From an uncultured Bacteroidota bacterium (GTDB lineage: Bacteria; Bacteroidota; Bacteroidia; JABEUT01), in the NCBI GenBank assembly GCA_903863935.1, contig CAIPDV010000026.1, positions 25,515 through 89,514 of the forward strand: DNA of 64,000 nucleotides. The letters run 5' to 3'. The position numbers and the translations under genes are program-made. Under the pieces are notes generated by a model. The model was not told the origin of the DNA. It was given only the letters and a program-made list of their open reading frames with translations, and did no database searches. Of this stretch, positions 36,298 to 43,515 are shown in pieces. Within the stretch, counting starts at the first letter, position 1. Each line of letters opens with the position of its first letter.

Positions 36298-37722
36298 TTA
36301 TTTTTCAATCACAACTTTCCCTTCCCCAATAATACTGCCATCTTCTTTCAAAACCCTGTAAAAATAAACCCCGTTAGGTTGATTGCTTAAGTCCATGACT
36401 TTGTCATTCTGAGAGGAACGAAGGATCTGTGTCAATACTTTTTGCCCCATCACATTATAAATTTCAATTGTACACTTTTCCCGTCCGAACGGTTCATCCG
36501 GGCGGGCATTAATATTTGATAATGATAAAGTGAAGAGGCCATTGGAAGGGTTGGGGAAAATAATGATTAGGCATTGATTTGATTTTGGTTCATTAACGGC
36601 AAGGGTAGAATTTGAATCAATTTTAAAAATAACTCCATGTCCATAAGCCCCACCTGCAGATGTCATTCCGAATAATATATTTCCTGAGAGAGTCAAAGTA
36701 CCTCCAGGATTTGCCCCATCAGTGTTATTGAAATCAAACATGTCAGTGTAACTATTACCGTTAGTATCAATTGAGAAAACATTTCCATACCCATAAGTAT
36801 AACCAGCTGAATAAGTCATCCCATATAAAATTCCTTTAGAAAGCACTAACGACCCATATGGTCCTGCACCATTTGCCCAGTTAAAATTCAATAAATTTTT
36901 ATAGTTGCTACCATTCGTATCTATAGCGAAAACACAGCCATGGTCATATACCCCGCCGAGTGAGGTCATTCCATACAAAATATTCCCAGAAAGTCTTAAA
37001 TCCCCAAAAGGAAGTGATCCCATTGTGCCACTAAATTCAAGTAAATCTTTATATTCAGCACCATTCGTATCGATTGAGAAAATATCACCATTGCCAAAGT
37101 AATCCGAGGTCATCCCAAATAATTTATTTCCTGAAAGTGTTAAATCCCCATAAGGATAACTTCCATTTGAACCATTGAAATTAACCAAAACTCTGAAATC
37201 TTTACCATCCGTATCAATCCTGAAAACCGCACCATAATCATACGTTGGGCCACCTTCAGTAGTCATTCCGTACATTACATTACCTGAAATGAACAATGAA
37301 CCTGTGGGACCCCAAGCAATTATCGGTTCAAAATCATATAAATCCTTAAAATTATTACCATCTGTATCTATAGAAAAAATATTACCATCTCTATAGTAAT
37401 TATGATTACCGCGATATGTCATTCCAAATAATTTACCTCTGTAAAGTGTTAACGAGCCATAGGGTTCCGCACCATTTGTATCATTAAAATTTAGAATAGT
37501 TTTATAACCGTTGCCATTTGTATCAATAGAAAAAATACTTCCATAGCCTAAACTCCCTCCAAGTGTTGTCATACCATACAGTTTATTTCCAACTAATGTT
37601 AAACTGGGCATAACGAAATTTTTATTGTAAGCTGGATAATTGAAATTATACAGTACGGTATATTGTGCATTCCCAATTACAATCCATAGGAAACCAAAAA
37701 TTAAAAGAATAATTTTTCTCAT
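36298..37722 (-). CDS. T9SS-exported GloVer tandem-repeat protein
   Basis: The 474-residue protein has a signal peptide (MRKIILLIFGFLWIVIGNAQ), eight or so repeats of the type SGNKLFGMTSxGG...GxVFxIDTNG, and a C-terminal type A sorting domain (IIFPNPSNGLFTLSLSN, IEIYNVMGQKVLTQ, QPNGVYFYRVLKEDG). The repeats match the choice-of-anchor GloVer (TIGR03803) type from memory. It would be exported by the type IX system to the cell surface. The sorting domain contains two stretches of repeat DNA read as protein: ARPDEPFGRE (36480-36506) and RSSQND (about 36402-36428). Confidence 0.88.
   Translation of the reverse strand: MRKIILLIFGFLWIVIGNAQYTVLYNFNYPAYNKNFVMPSLTLVGNKLYGMTTLGGSLGYGSIFSIDTNGNGYKTILNFNDTNGAEPYGSLTLYRGKLFGMTYRGNHNYYRDGNIFSIDTDGNNFKDLYDFEPIIAWGPTGSLFISGNVMYGMTTEGGPTYDYGAVFRIDTDGKDFRVLVNFNGSNGSYPYGDLTLSGNKLFGMTSDYFGNGDIFSIDTNGAEYKDLLEFSGTMGSLPFGDLRLSGNILYGMTSLGGVYDHGCVFAIDTNGSNYKNLLNFNWANGAGPYGSLVLSKGILYGMTYSAGYTYGYGNVFSIDTNGNSYTDMFDFNNTDGANPGGTLTLSGNILFGMTSAGGAYGHGVIFKIDSNSTLAVNEPKSNQCLIIIFPNPSNGLFTLSLSNINARPDEPFGREKCTIEIYNVMGQKVLTQILRSSQNDKVMDLSNQPNGVYFYRVLKEDGSIIGEGKVVIEK
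36402..36428. repeat. Dispersed-repeat sequence embedded in a coding region
   Basis: GTCATTCTGAGAGGAACGAA and the following GGATCTG resemble, from memory, a repeat common between genes in many bacteria (GTCATTCTGAGNNNAACGAAGAATCT type). Here it encodes LRSSQND in the T9SS sorting domain. No second copy was seen in the window. Confidence 0.5.
36480..36506. repeat. 27-bp palindromic unit, copy C, inside a coding sequence
   Basis: This copy is identical over all 27 bases to the unit at 30044-30070. The arms CCCGTCCG and CGGGCGGG pair with one wobble. As 9 codons it keeps the frame and encodes RPDEPFG between two strands of the sorting domain. Confidence 0.8.
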
Positions 37723-38303
37723 ATAAATTCATATCTCTTACAAAAGTAGTTAAAAATCAATTCAAATCCACTAAAGTCATTGACTTTTCAAAAACGACAT
37801 TCCATGAAGTATCTTTGTTGTATGAATCTGAAATTTCAAAAATCAAGTAACGAAAATTATAACAAAAATAAAAAAGTGGATAATAATTTAAACAATGGCT
37901 GCCTGTTCCGGCCTGTTAATAACAGAAAAATGGAAAATAAAACTACTGAATATCAATGAATAATGATTTTAAAACCCCTTCTGTTTCCCTGTTATTTTCC
38001 GTGTTTTCTGCCTGTTCGGGTTTCTGTTATACACCTGTTAATCGCAAATTTAATTTTATAACGAAAATAAAAATGAGTATATGAAAATATAATGTTCGCC
38101 ATTGCGAGGCTCTGCGAAGCAATCTCTGGCTAATAGGATGTCCGAATTTAATGAGATTGCTTCGCAGAGCCTCGCAATGACGATGCAGAAGCATGGTTGG
38201 CAATACAGTTTCGGTTACATGATTTTTCTCATATATGCGTATGCATCAAATAACCAATGAATTATAAGTTGATAAGTTTTAGATTGGAATATGGTTTCTT
38301 TAC
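37723..38303. other. Gene-free stretch before mdh with CTGTT repeats and a hairpin
   Basis: No gene was recognised. Seven CTGTT pentamers occur between 37902 and 38039 (CCTGTTAAT twice, at 37912 and 38034). A perfect 27-bp inverted repeat lies at 38100-38179. The rest is AT-rich. Confidence 0.5.
38100..38179. repeat. Perfect 27-bp inverted repeat (two facing CATTGCGAGGC elements)
   Basis: The arm 38100-38126 begins CATTGCGAGGCTCTGCGAAG and its exact reverse complement is at 38153-38179, with a 26-base spacer. Each arm is the uninterrupted form of the composite repeat at 30021. An RNA copy would form a very stable stem-loop about 160 bp upstream of mdh. Confidence 0.8.
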
Positions 38304-38311
38304 TAATTTTG
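38304..38311 (+). promoter_or_regulatory. -7 promoter element of mdh
   Basis: TAATTTTG matches TAnnTTTG exactly and has a TTGG element at 38284-38287, 16 bases further upstream, near the expected -33 position. It lies 25 bases before the ATG. Confidence 0.6.
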
Positions 38312-38336
38312 CCCCACTAAATAAAAACAAGAAAGT

Positions 38337-39284
38337 ATGAAAGTAACAGTAATAGGCGCAGGTAACGTAGGAGCAACCTGTGCTAATGTAATTGCACAAA
38401 AAGACATCGTTAATAAAGTTGTGCTTCTCGACATTAAAGAAGGTGTTGCAGAAGGCAAGGCCCTTGATATCTGGGAAACCGCACCGGTGAATGAATACAG
38501 CACCCGTGTTGTAGGTTACACCAATGATTATACCCAAACAAAAAATTCAGAAGTGGTGGTTATCACTTCAGGCTTGCCACGCAAACCGGGCATGAGCCGC
38601 GACGATTTAATCGCTACCAATGCGGGTATTGTTCGTTCAGTTACTGAAAATGTAATTAAGTATTCTCCGGATGCCAAAATTATTGTGGTGTCAAATCCAT
38701 TGGATGTAATGACCTATTGCGCATACCTAACTGCGAAGGTTGATTCAAGCAAAGTATTTGGTATGGCCGGTGTGCTTGATACTGCACGTTACAGAGCTTT
38801 CATCGCTTCCGAATTAAATATTTCACCTAAGGATGTTCAGGCAATGTTGCTTGGTGGACACGGCGATACCATGGTTCCACTGCCGCGTTACACAACAGTT
38901 TCAGGTATTCCTGTAACCGAATTGATTCCTGCTGATAAGTTGAACTCTATTATTGACAGGGCTAAGAACGGAGGAGGAGAAATCGTAAATCTGTTAGGTA
39001 CCTCTGCATGGTATGCTCCGGGTGCTGCTGCTGCTCAAATGGTAGAATCTATCGTGAAGAATGAAAACCGCATATTCCCTTGCTGCGCATTGCTCAACGG
39101 TCAATATGGGTTAAAAGATATTTACCTAGGAGTTCCTGTGAAACTTGGTAAAAATGGTATTGAAGAGATCATCGAGTTAAAACTCAATGCTGCCGAAACA
39201 GAACTGCTGAATACGTCTGCGAAAGCCGTTCGTGGCGTTATGGATGTATTGGACAAGCAATTAGCTGCAACAGCTGCTAAGTAA
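38337..39284 (+). CDS. mdh: Malate dehydrogenase
   Basis: The 315-residue LDH-like enzyme has the NAD motif VIGAGNVGATCANVIA, the substrate loop ITSGLPRKPGMSRDDL, VVSNPLDVMTYCAY, and the catalytic His in LLGGHGDTMVPLPRY. It interconverts malate and oxaloacetate in the TCA cycle. It is a single gene with its own promoter and a strong terminator. Confidence 0.96.
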   Translation: MKVTVIGAGNVGATCANVIAQKDIVNKVVLLDIKEGVAEGKALDIWETAPVNEYSTRVVGYTNDYTQTKNSEVVVITSGLPRKPGMSRDDLIATNAGIVRSVTENVIKYSPDAKIIVVSNPLDVMTYCAYLTAKVDSSKVFGMAGVLDTARYRAFIASELNISPKDVQAMLLGGHGDTMVPLPRYTTVSGIPVTELIPADKLNSIIDRAKNGGGEIVNLLGTSAWYAPGAAAAQMVESIVKNENRIFPCCALLNGQYGLKDIYLGVPVKLGKNGIEEIIELKLNAAETELLNTSAKAVRGVMDVLDKQLAATAAK

Positions 39285-39304
39285 GAAAAGCAAACCAGAC
39301 TAAC

Positions 39305-39341
39305 TAAAAAAGCCACCACTTTAAAGTTAGTGGCTTTTTTA
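39305..39341 (+). terminator. Terminator after mdh
   Basis: AAAAAAGCCACCACTTT and AAAGTTAGTGGCTTTTTT form a stem with a one-base mismatch and a T-run, 20 bases after the mdh stop. Confidence 0.85.
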
Positions 39342-39375
39342 TTTAGTCCAAATGAACCTTTGGTGAATTCTGACT

Positions 39376-39786
39376 CTAGTTAAAGTGGAAGAAGAAGAAT
39401 ACAACCGCAGCCCATTCTCTTTTAACGCTGCCTGCATGGCCTATGGTACTATGGCTTGAATCTTCAACTTCGCCGCTCGAAGTAATGTATCCAATAGTAG
39501 AGTGGCTTGAGTTTTCGACTGTACCATCGCTGGTTACATATCCAACCGTGCTGTGGCTCGAGTTTTCTATTTCTCCGCTTGAAGTAATATAACCAATGGT
39601 TGAGTGGCTTGAATTTTCTATTTCTCCGCTGGAGGTAATATATCCGGCTGTTGAGTGGCTTGAGTTTTCAATAGTACCATCGGAATTAATATACCCCGTA
39701 GTGCTATGACTGCTGTTTTCAATACTTTGGGCTCCTGCAACGCAGGTAACAACCAATGCAATGGCTAATAATTGTAATTTTTTCAT
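39376..39786 (-). CDS. Small secreted 18-residue-repeat protein
   Basis: The 136-residue protein has a signal peptide (MKKLQLLAIALVVTCVAGAQ) followed by six tandem 18-residue repeats of the type IENSSHSTIGYITSSGE, then AGSVKREWAAVVFFFFHFN. The 54-bp DNA repeats span about 39430-39723. From memory, small Bacteroidota proteins with such repeats and an EWAAVFFFF-like end are common, but no function is known to me. The repeat length suggests a beta-solenoid. It has its own -7 element. Confidence 0.8.
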   Translation of the reverse strand: MKKLQLLAIALVVTCVAGAQSIENSSHSTTGYINSDGTIENSSHSTAGYITSSGEIENSSHSTIGYITSSGEIENSSHSTVGYVTSDGTVENSSHSTIGYITSSGEVEDSSHSTIGHAGSVKREWAAVVFFFFHFN

Positions 39787-39803
39787 GATTATTTTTGTTT
39801 GCT

Positions 39804-39811
39804 CAAAACTA
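39804..39811 (-). promoter_or_regulatory. -7 promoter element of the 18-residue-repeat gene
   Basis: The minus strand reads TAGTTTTG, an exact TAnnTTTG match 17 bases before the ATG. Confidence 0.5.
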
Positions 39812-39890
39812 CAGTTTTTCCTTTACCAGAAAGTGGTTTGTGCATTTAATTTGGTAAACGGAAAGGCTAATAGTTTGAATTATGAAGCTC

Positions 39891-39908
39891 TCTTCATAAT
39901 ATCTTCAT
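39891..39908 (+). promoter_or_regulatory. Pho-box-like tandem heptamer, copy 1
   Basis: TCTTCATAATATCTTCAT contains TCTTCAT twice with an 11-bp period. It ends 10 bases before the -7 element TACGTTTG. The layout is that of OmpR/PhoB-family binding sites, and the same site is repeated before the next gene. Confidence 0.55.
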
Positions 39909-39918
39909 TTAGGAGGAA

Positions 39919-39926
39919 TACGTTTG
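39919..39926 (+). promoter_or_regulatory. -7 promoter element of first Lys/Thr-rich peptide gene
   Basis: TACGTTTG is an exact TAnnTTTG match 34 bases before the ATG at 39961. Confidence 0.55.
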
Positions 39927-39960
39927 CACTACATTTTAACCATTAAACAAATAAAACAAA

Positions 39961-40176
39961 ATGAAAAAATTAAGTTTAGTACTCGCAGGTGTTCTTTTAG
40001 TAGGTGGAATTTCTTTCGCTCAAGATAAGACCGGAACAACCACAACCAAAACAACCACAACCAAAACCGACAAGAAAGCAGCTAAGACCGACAAGAAAGG
40101 TGACAAAACCACTACCAAGTCTAGCAAGTCTACAAAAAAGACTGAAACCAAGAAGTCAGATAAGGCTACTAAGTAA
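39961..40176 (+). CDS. Lys/Thr-rich small secreted protein, copy 1
   Basis: The 71-residue protein has a signal peptide (MKKLSLVLAGVLLVGGISFAQ) and a mature part of about 50 residues made almost only of Lys, Thr, Asp and Ser (TTTTKTDKKAAKTDKKGDK). It is strongly basic and probably disordered. It is a tandem duplicate of the gene at 40328, with near-identical signal-peptide DNA and a shared upstream box. No function is known. Confidence 0.8.
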   Translation: MKKLSLVLAGVLLVGGISFAQDKTGTTTTKTTTTKTDKKAAKTDKKGDKTTTKSSKSTKKTETKKSDKATK

Positions 40177-40193
40177 TTGAAATTCTTTATTAT

Positions 40194-40228
40194 AAAAAGG
40201 CCCTGACTGTAAAAGTCAGGGCTTTTTG
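40194..40228 (+). terminator. Terminator after copy 1
   Basis: AAAAAGGCCCTGACT and AGTCAGGGCTTTTT form a long stem with one bulged base and loop GTAAA, then a T-run. Confidence 0.85.
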
Positions 40229-40256
40229 TGTTTAAATAATGTATCAAAACCGGTTT

Positions 40257-40274
40257 TCTTCATAACATCTTCAT
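40257..40274 (+). promoter_or_regulatory. Pho-box-like tandem heptamer, copy 2
   Basis: TCTTCATAACATCTTCAT differs from copy 1 by one base in the spacer. The distance to the -7 element (10 bases) is also identical. Confidence 0.55.
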
Positions 40275-40284
40275 AAAGCAATAC

Positions 40285-40292
40285 TAGTTTTG
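40285..40292 (+). promoter_or_regulatory. -7 promoter element of second Lys/Thr-rich peptide gene
   Basis: TAGTTTTG is an exact TAnnTTTG match 35 bases before the ATG at 40328. Confidence 0.55.
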
Positions 40293-40327
40293 CATCAGTT
40301 TTTTAACCCTTAACAAAATAAAACAAA

Positions 40328-40543
40328 ATGAAAAAATTAAGTTTAGTACTCGCAGGCGTTCTTTTAGCAGGTGGAATTTCTTTCGCTCAAGACAAGACCA
40401 CAACCAAGACCGACAAGACCTCCACAACCACCAAGACCGACAAGAAAGGTGACAAGACTACAACTAAGTCAACCAAGTCGACTAAGGCTACAAAGTCAAC
40501 CAAGAAAACTGGTGCAAAGAAAGCGGACAAAGCTACCAAGTAA
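40328..40543 (+). CDS. Lys/Thr-rich small secreted protein, copy 2
   Basis: The 71-residue paralogue of the previous gene has the same signal peptide (MKKLSLVLAGVLLAGGISFAQ) and a Lys/Thr/Ser-rich tail (KTDKTSTTTKTDKKGDKTTT, then STKSTKATKSTKK). The first 60 bases are nearly identical to copy 1, while the low-complexity tails differ in order, as expected from slippage or unequal exchange. It has a weaker terminator downstream. Confidence 0.8.
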   Translation: MKKLSLVLAGVLLAGGISFAQDKTTTKTDKTSTTTKTDKKGDKTTTKSTKSTKATKSTKKTGAKKADKATK

Positions 40544-40563
40544 TTGGTATTCTTCTCTATTCG

Positions 40564-40592
40564 AAAGCTCTGGCCTAAAAGTCAGGGCTTTT
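40564..40592 (+). terminator. Terminator after copy 2
   Basis: AAAGCTCTG and CAGGGCTTTT pair with a G-T wobble around a 10-base loop. The sequence is a diverged version of terminator 1 and lies between convergent genes. Confidence 0.6.
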
Positions 40593-40597
40593 GTGTT

Positions 40598-41806
40598 TTA
40601 TAGTTTAAAGAATCCTTTATCATATGCCTTGCAATAGGCGGAATAATAGGCATCGATAGTTTTTGAGTAGCTAAAAGCTACATCCAGCAGGCTTTTCTTA
40701 ATATTCTGACTATTCTTTGCGAAGTAAATGAACTCGTCTGCGATAGCTGACCCTTCTCTGCCACAAGTTCTAAGGGTGTCCCAGGCTGATATAGAGGCCA
40801 TATCCTCCAGCATATTTCTGAATTTTTTTACATTGCCCCTAAACAAGGTATAGTCAATACGATCGGCACTGGGCTGCAATTCCTTCAAAACAAAATCTTT
40901 TTTGCCTATCCGGATATCAGCAAGTAATGCAGGTGGGGCAGAAAGTATGCGCCTTTGAACTTCAACAAGCCTTGTTGCTTCATCCTTCCATTCAGGCTGT
41001 TTGGCAGGCACATAGTTAGCCGCACAGGATGGAGCTGTTTCTTTCAGATCAAGCAAAAAGGCTCCATTGGGTGTACCCCTGCCTTCAACAAGAATTATAT
41101 AACGTTCCATCCCTAGGCTTGAGGTGCCGGCAATGCGAAAAGCTACATCATGCACCTTGTAAAAATCCGGATCGTTTTTTTGTTTAGCCCATTTCTTAAT
41201 TTGATCCGTTACTTCTTCTTTTTTTGAATCACCAATTGGTAAAGTATGGGTCTTTTCTAACAGTATCTTGTATTTCCCATTTTTATAACGAACCCTCATT
41301 TTTAAAAAGTCCTTTCTTTTTCGTTCACTGATCTTCTTCAGAAAATGTTTTATTACACCTCTTGCAGTTTGCTTTTCGAGTGTTCTGATATATCCATCGC
41401 CAAGGGTTTCAAAATAGGTATCAATATAAAGATTACAAAGAGAGCGGGTTTCACCAATACTTAGTTCAAGACTTGATGAAGAAATTATAACACTAAGGAT
41501 TAATCTGTAAACATCTAATAAACAAGGAGCAAGCAGACATTCATCAAAGTCATTTATATTGAAATAAGCAATCCGGTTATTGGCTTTGTAGCTTCCCAGG
41601 TTTTCAAGGTGCATATCACCGCATATCCAGGCGTAAGGTGAATTGAGGAGAAAGGAACCCTTGGGAATATCCTGATAAAACAAATGTGTTGTAGCTCTCA
41701 TGAACCTGAATTTGTCATCACGCATCGCTTTATACTTAATTCTAAGCGTTTCAGGATAACGGCCCTTATTGAAAGTTTTTATGATTTCATTTGAATCTTT
41801 TTGCAT
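40598..41806 (-). CDS. DUF2252 family protein
   Basis: The 402-residue cytoplasmic protein has the DUF2252 layout: KYKAMRDDKFRFMRATTHLFYQD, AWICGDMHLENLGSY, YFNINDFDECLLAPCLLDVYR, and later RIAGTSSLGMERYIILVEG and LLDLKETAPS. The family resembles aminoglycoside-phosphotransferase-like kinases in fold (GDxHxxN and DFD-like motifs), but its substrate is unknown. It is a single gene, convergent with the Lys/Thr-rich peptide gene. Confidence 0.82.
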   Translation of the reverse strand: MQKDSNEIIKTFNKGRYPETLRIKYKAMRDDKFRFMRATTHLFYQDIPKGSFLLNSPYAWICGDMHLENLGSYKANNRIAYFNINDFDECLLAPCLLDVYRLILSVIISSSSLELSIGETRSLCNLYIDTYFETLGDGYIRTLEKQTARGVIKHFLKKISERKRKDFLKMRVRYKNGKYKILLEKTHTLPIGDSKKEEVTDQIKKWAKQKNDPDFYKVHDVAFRIAGTSSLGMERYIILVEGRGTPNGAFLLDLKETAPSCAANYVPAKQPEWKDEATRLVEVQRRILSAPPALLADIRIGKKDFVLKELQPSADRIDYTLFRGNVKKFRNMLEDMASISAWDTLRTCGREGSAIADEFIYFAKNSQNIKKSLLDVAFSYSKTIDAYYSAYCKAYDKGFFKL

Positions 41807-41958
41807 AATGAAAGATTTATGGAAGCCTGAATAATTGACTCTGCGGTATTATTTGTTTGGTGTATATTTAGTTTCTGCGAATGTAGGAAAATCCAATCTA
41901 TTAATGACTGGAACTAAATTCGTGGAAATTGAGTATTTTTGGTGCAGTTTTAATAAAA

Positions 41959-42630
41959 ATGGGACAAATTTATGCCGGTATTCCAAAGGATTTGGTGCTG
42001 GAAATATTGAAAACAGGGAAAATAAAGCACTTTGTCGAAACAGGTACCAATGTAGGTAATACTGCTATTTGGGCGGGGCAATACTTTGAACAGGTCTATA
42101 CTATTGAAATTATGGAAGAGTACAGCAAACAGGCCTCTCTACGCCCTGATTGCCCTAAAAACATAAAATTTTGTGTTGGAAGCAGTACCGATGTTTTGCC
42201 AACGATTGTAAAAGAGGTTGATGATAATGCTTTATTCTGGCTCGATGGACATTATAGTGGACAAGGAACAGGCGGTTCAGACAATGAGTGCCCGGTAATG
42301 GATGAAATCCGGATTGCGGCCGCTTGCAAAAATGCAATTATTTTGATAGACGACGCCCGCTGTTTTTATGGTCCCCCACCTTCGCCTCATAAACCTGAAC
42401 AATGGCCTGGTATAGCCGAAATATTCATTCAGCTTAATAAGTATTTCCCCGGGCATTATTCTACCATAGTTGATGACGTGATATTTTGCGTTCCTTCGAA
42501 TTATAAAAATACATTGGACACCGATTGGCTCAAACATTTTAATGAAAGGTTCCTCAGTAAAGATTCAGCTCCACAACCAGACGGCAAATCCTTTATAAAT
42601 AAAATAAAATCGGCCTTTTCAAATACCTAA
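41959..42630 (+). CDS. SAM-dependent methyltransferase-like protein
   Basis: Read from the ATG at 41959 (MGQIYAGIPKDLVLEIL), the protein has 223 residues; the track uses an upstream TTG. It shows a class I methyltransferase-like glycine motif (FVETGTNVGNTAIWA), an acidic strand (VYTIEIMEEYSKQA), and FWLDGHYSGQGTGGSDNECP and AIILIDDARCFYG later. It is probably the first gene of the polysaccharide cluster, 45 bp before the exporter permease. Substrate is unknown. Confidence 0.65.
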   Translation: MGQIYAGIPKDLVLEILKTGKIKHFVETGTNVGNTAIWAGQYFEQVYTIEIMEEYSKQASLRPDCPKNIKFCVGSSTDVLPTIVKEVDDNALFWLDGHYSGQGTGGSDNECPVMDEIRIAAACKNAIILIDDARCFYGPPPSPHKPEQWPGIAEIFIQLNKYFPGHYSTIVDDVIFCVPSNYKNTLDTDWLKHFNERFLSKDSAPQPDGKSFINKIKSAFSNT

Positions 42631-42675
42631 CGGTATTTAAAATTAATTATCTACTAAAAAGAATTATTCATACAA

Positions 42676-43515
42676 GTGATTAACCAGACAATAATTGAAC
42701 CGGGAGGCAAAAAAAGAAATTATTGGAAGGATCTATGGAAATTCCGCGGCTTATTTTACTATTTGGCTTGGCGGGATGTGTTGGTGCGTTATAAACAGGC
42801 AGTAATAGGAATTGCCTGGAGTGTTATTAAGCCTTTACTCACTATAATCATTTTTGTTGTTATCGGGAAACTTCTTCATACAGTTGTTCCGTCGGGTGTG
42901 CCAAGAGCTATTTTTGTTTGTACTGCAATACTTCCATGGAATTTTTTTTCAACCGCTTTTAGTGAATCAAGCAGCTCGTTACTGGCCAACTCTAATTTAC
43001 TTACCAAAGTTTATTTTCCACGGTTAATTGTTCCGGCAAGTACTATAATTGTATCTCTTATTGACTTTGTTACATCCGTTGGCCTATTGTTTCTGTTCAT
43101 GATTTATTACCGTTATGTTCCCGGATGGAGTTTGGCATTACTTCCTCTCTTTCTCATACAGGCTACCATGATTGCAATGGGAGCAGGGATTTTTATAGCT
43201 GCTTTAAATGTAAAGTATCGCGACTTTAAATTTATTGTGCCGTTCATTGTTCAGTTCGGATTGTACATTTCACCGGTTGCATTTTCAAGCGATTATGTAT
43301 ATCATAGTGACAAAATTCCCGGAATAATAAAATTTATTTACTCGCTAAACCCGATGGTTGGTGTAATTGATGGCTTCAGATGGTGTGTTCTAGGTGGAGG
43401 AATAAACTTATATATGCCCGGGTTTCTTATTTCTATTGGGATCAGTATAATGCTTGTGGTTTTAGGTGTTTGGTATTTCCGGAGGACTGAACGTTCATTT
43501 GCAGATGTGATATAA
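42676..43515 (+). CDS. wzm: ABC-2 polysaccharide exporter permease (Wzm type)
   Basis: The 279-residue membrane protein (GTG start) has six predicted membrane segments and the ABC-2 pattern of O-antigen/capsule exporters: LFYYLAWRDVLVRYKQAVIGIAWSVIKPL near the N-terminus, then LPWNFFSTAFSESSSSLLANSNLLTKVYFP and a terminal VWYFRRTERSFADVI. It works with the following ATPase to move undecaprenyl-linked glycan across the inner membrane. Its stop overlaps the next start by one base. Confidence 0.92.
   Translation: MINQTIIEPGGKKRNYWKDLWKFRGLFYYLAWRDVLVRYKQAVIGIAWSVIKPLLTIIIFVVIGKLLHTVVPSGVPRAIFVCTAILPWNFFSTAFSESSSSLLANSNLLTKVYFPRLIVPASTIIVSLIDFVTSVGLLFLFMIYYRYVPGWSLALLPLFLIQATMIAMGAGIFIAALNVKYRDFKFIVPFIVQFGLYISPVAFSSDYVYHSDKIPGIIKFIYSLNPMVGVIDGFRWCVLGGGINLYMPGFLISIGISIMLVVLGVWYFRRTERSFADVI

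Noticed and set aside
39430-39723. Regular 54-bp DNA repeats considered as a CRISPR array
   Set aside because: The repeats are contiguous, have no unique spacers, and encode a signal-peptide protein in one open frame.
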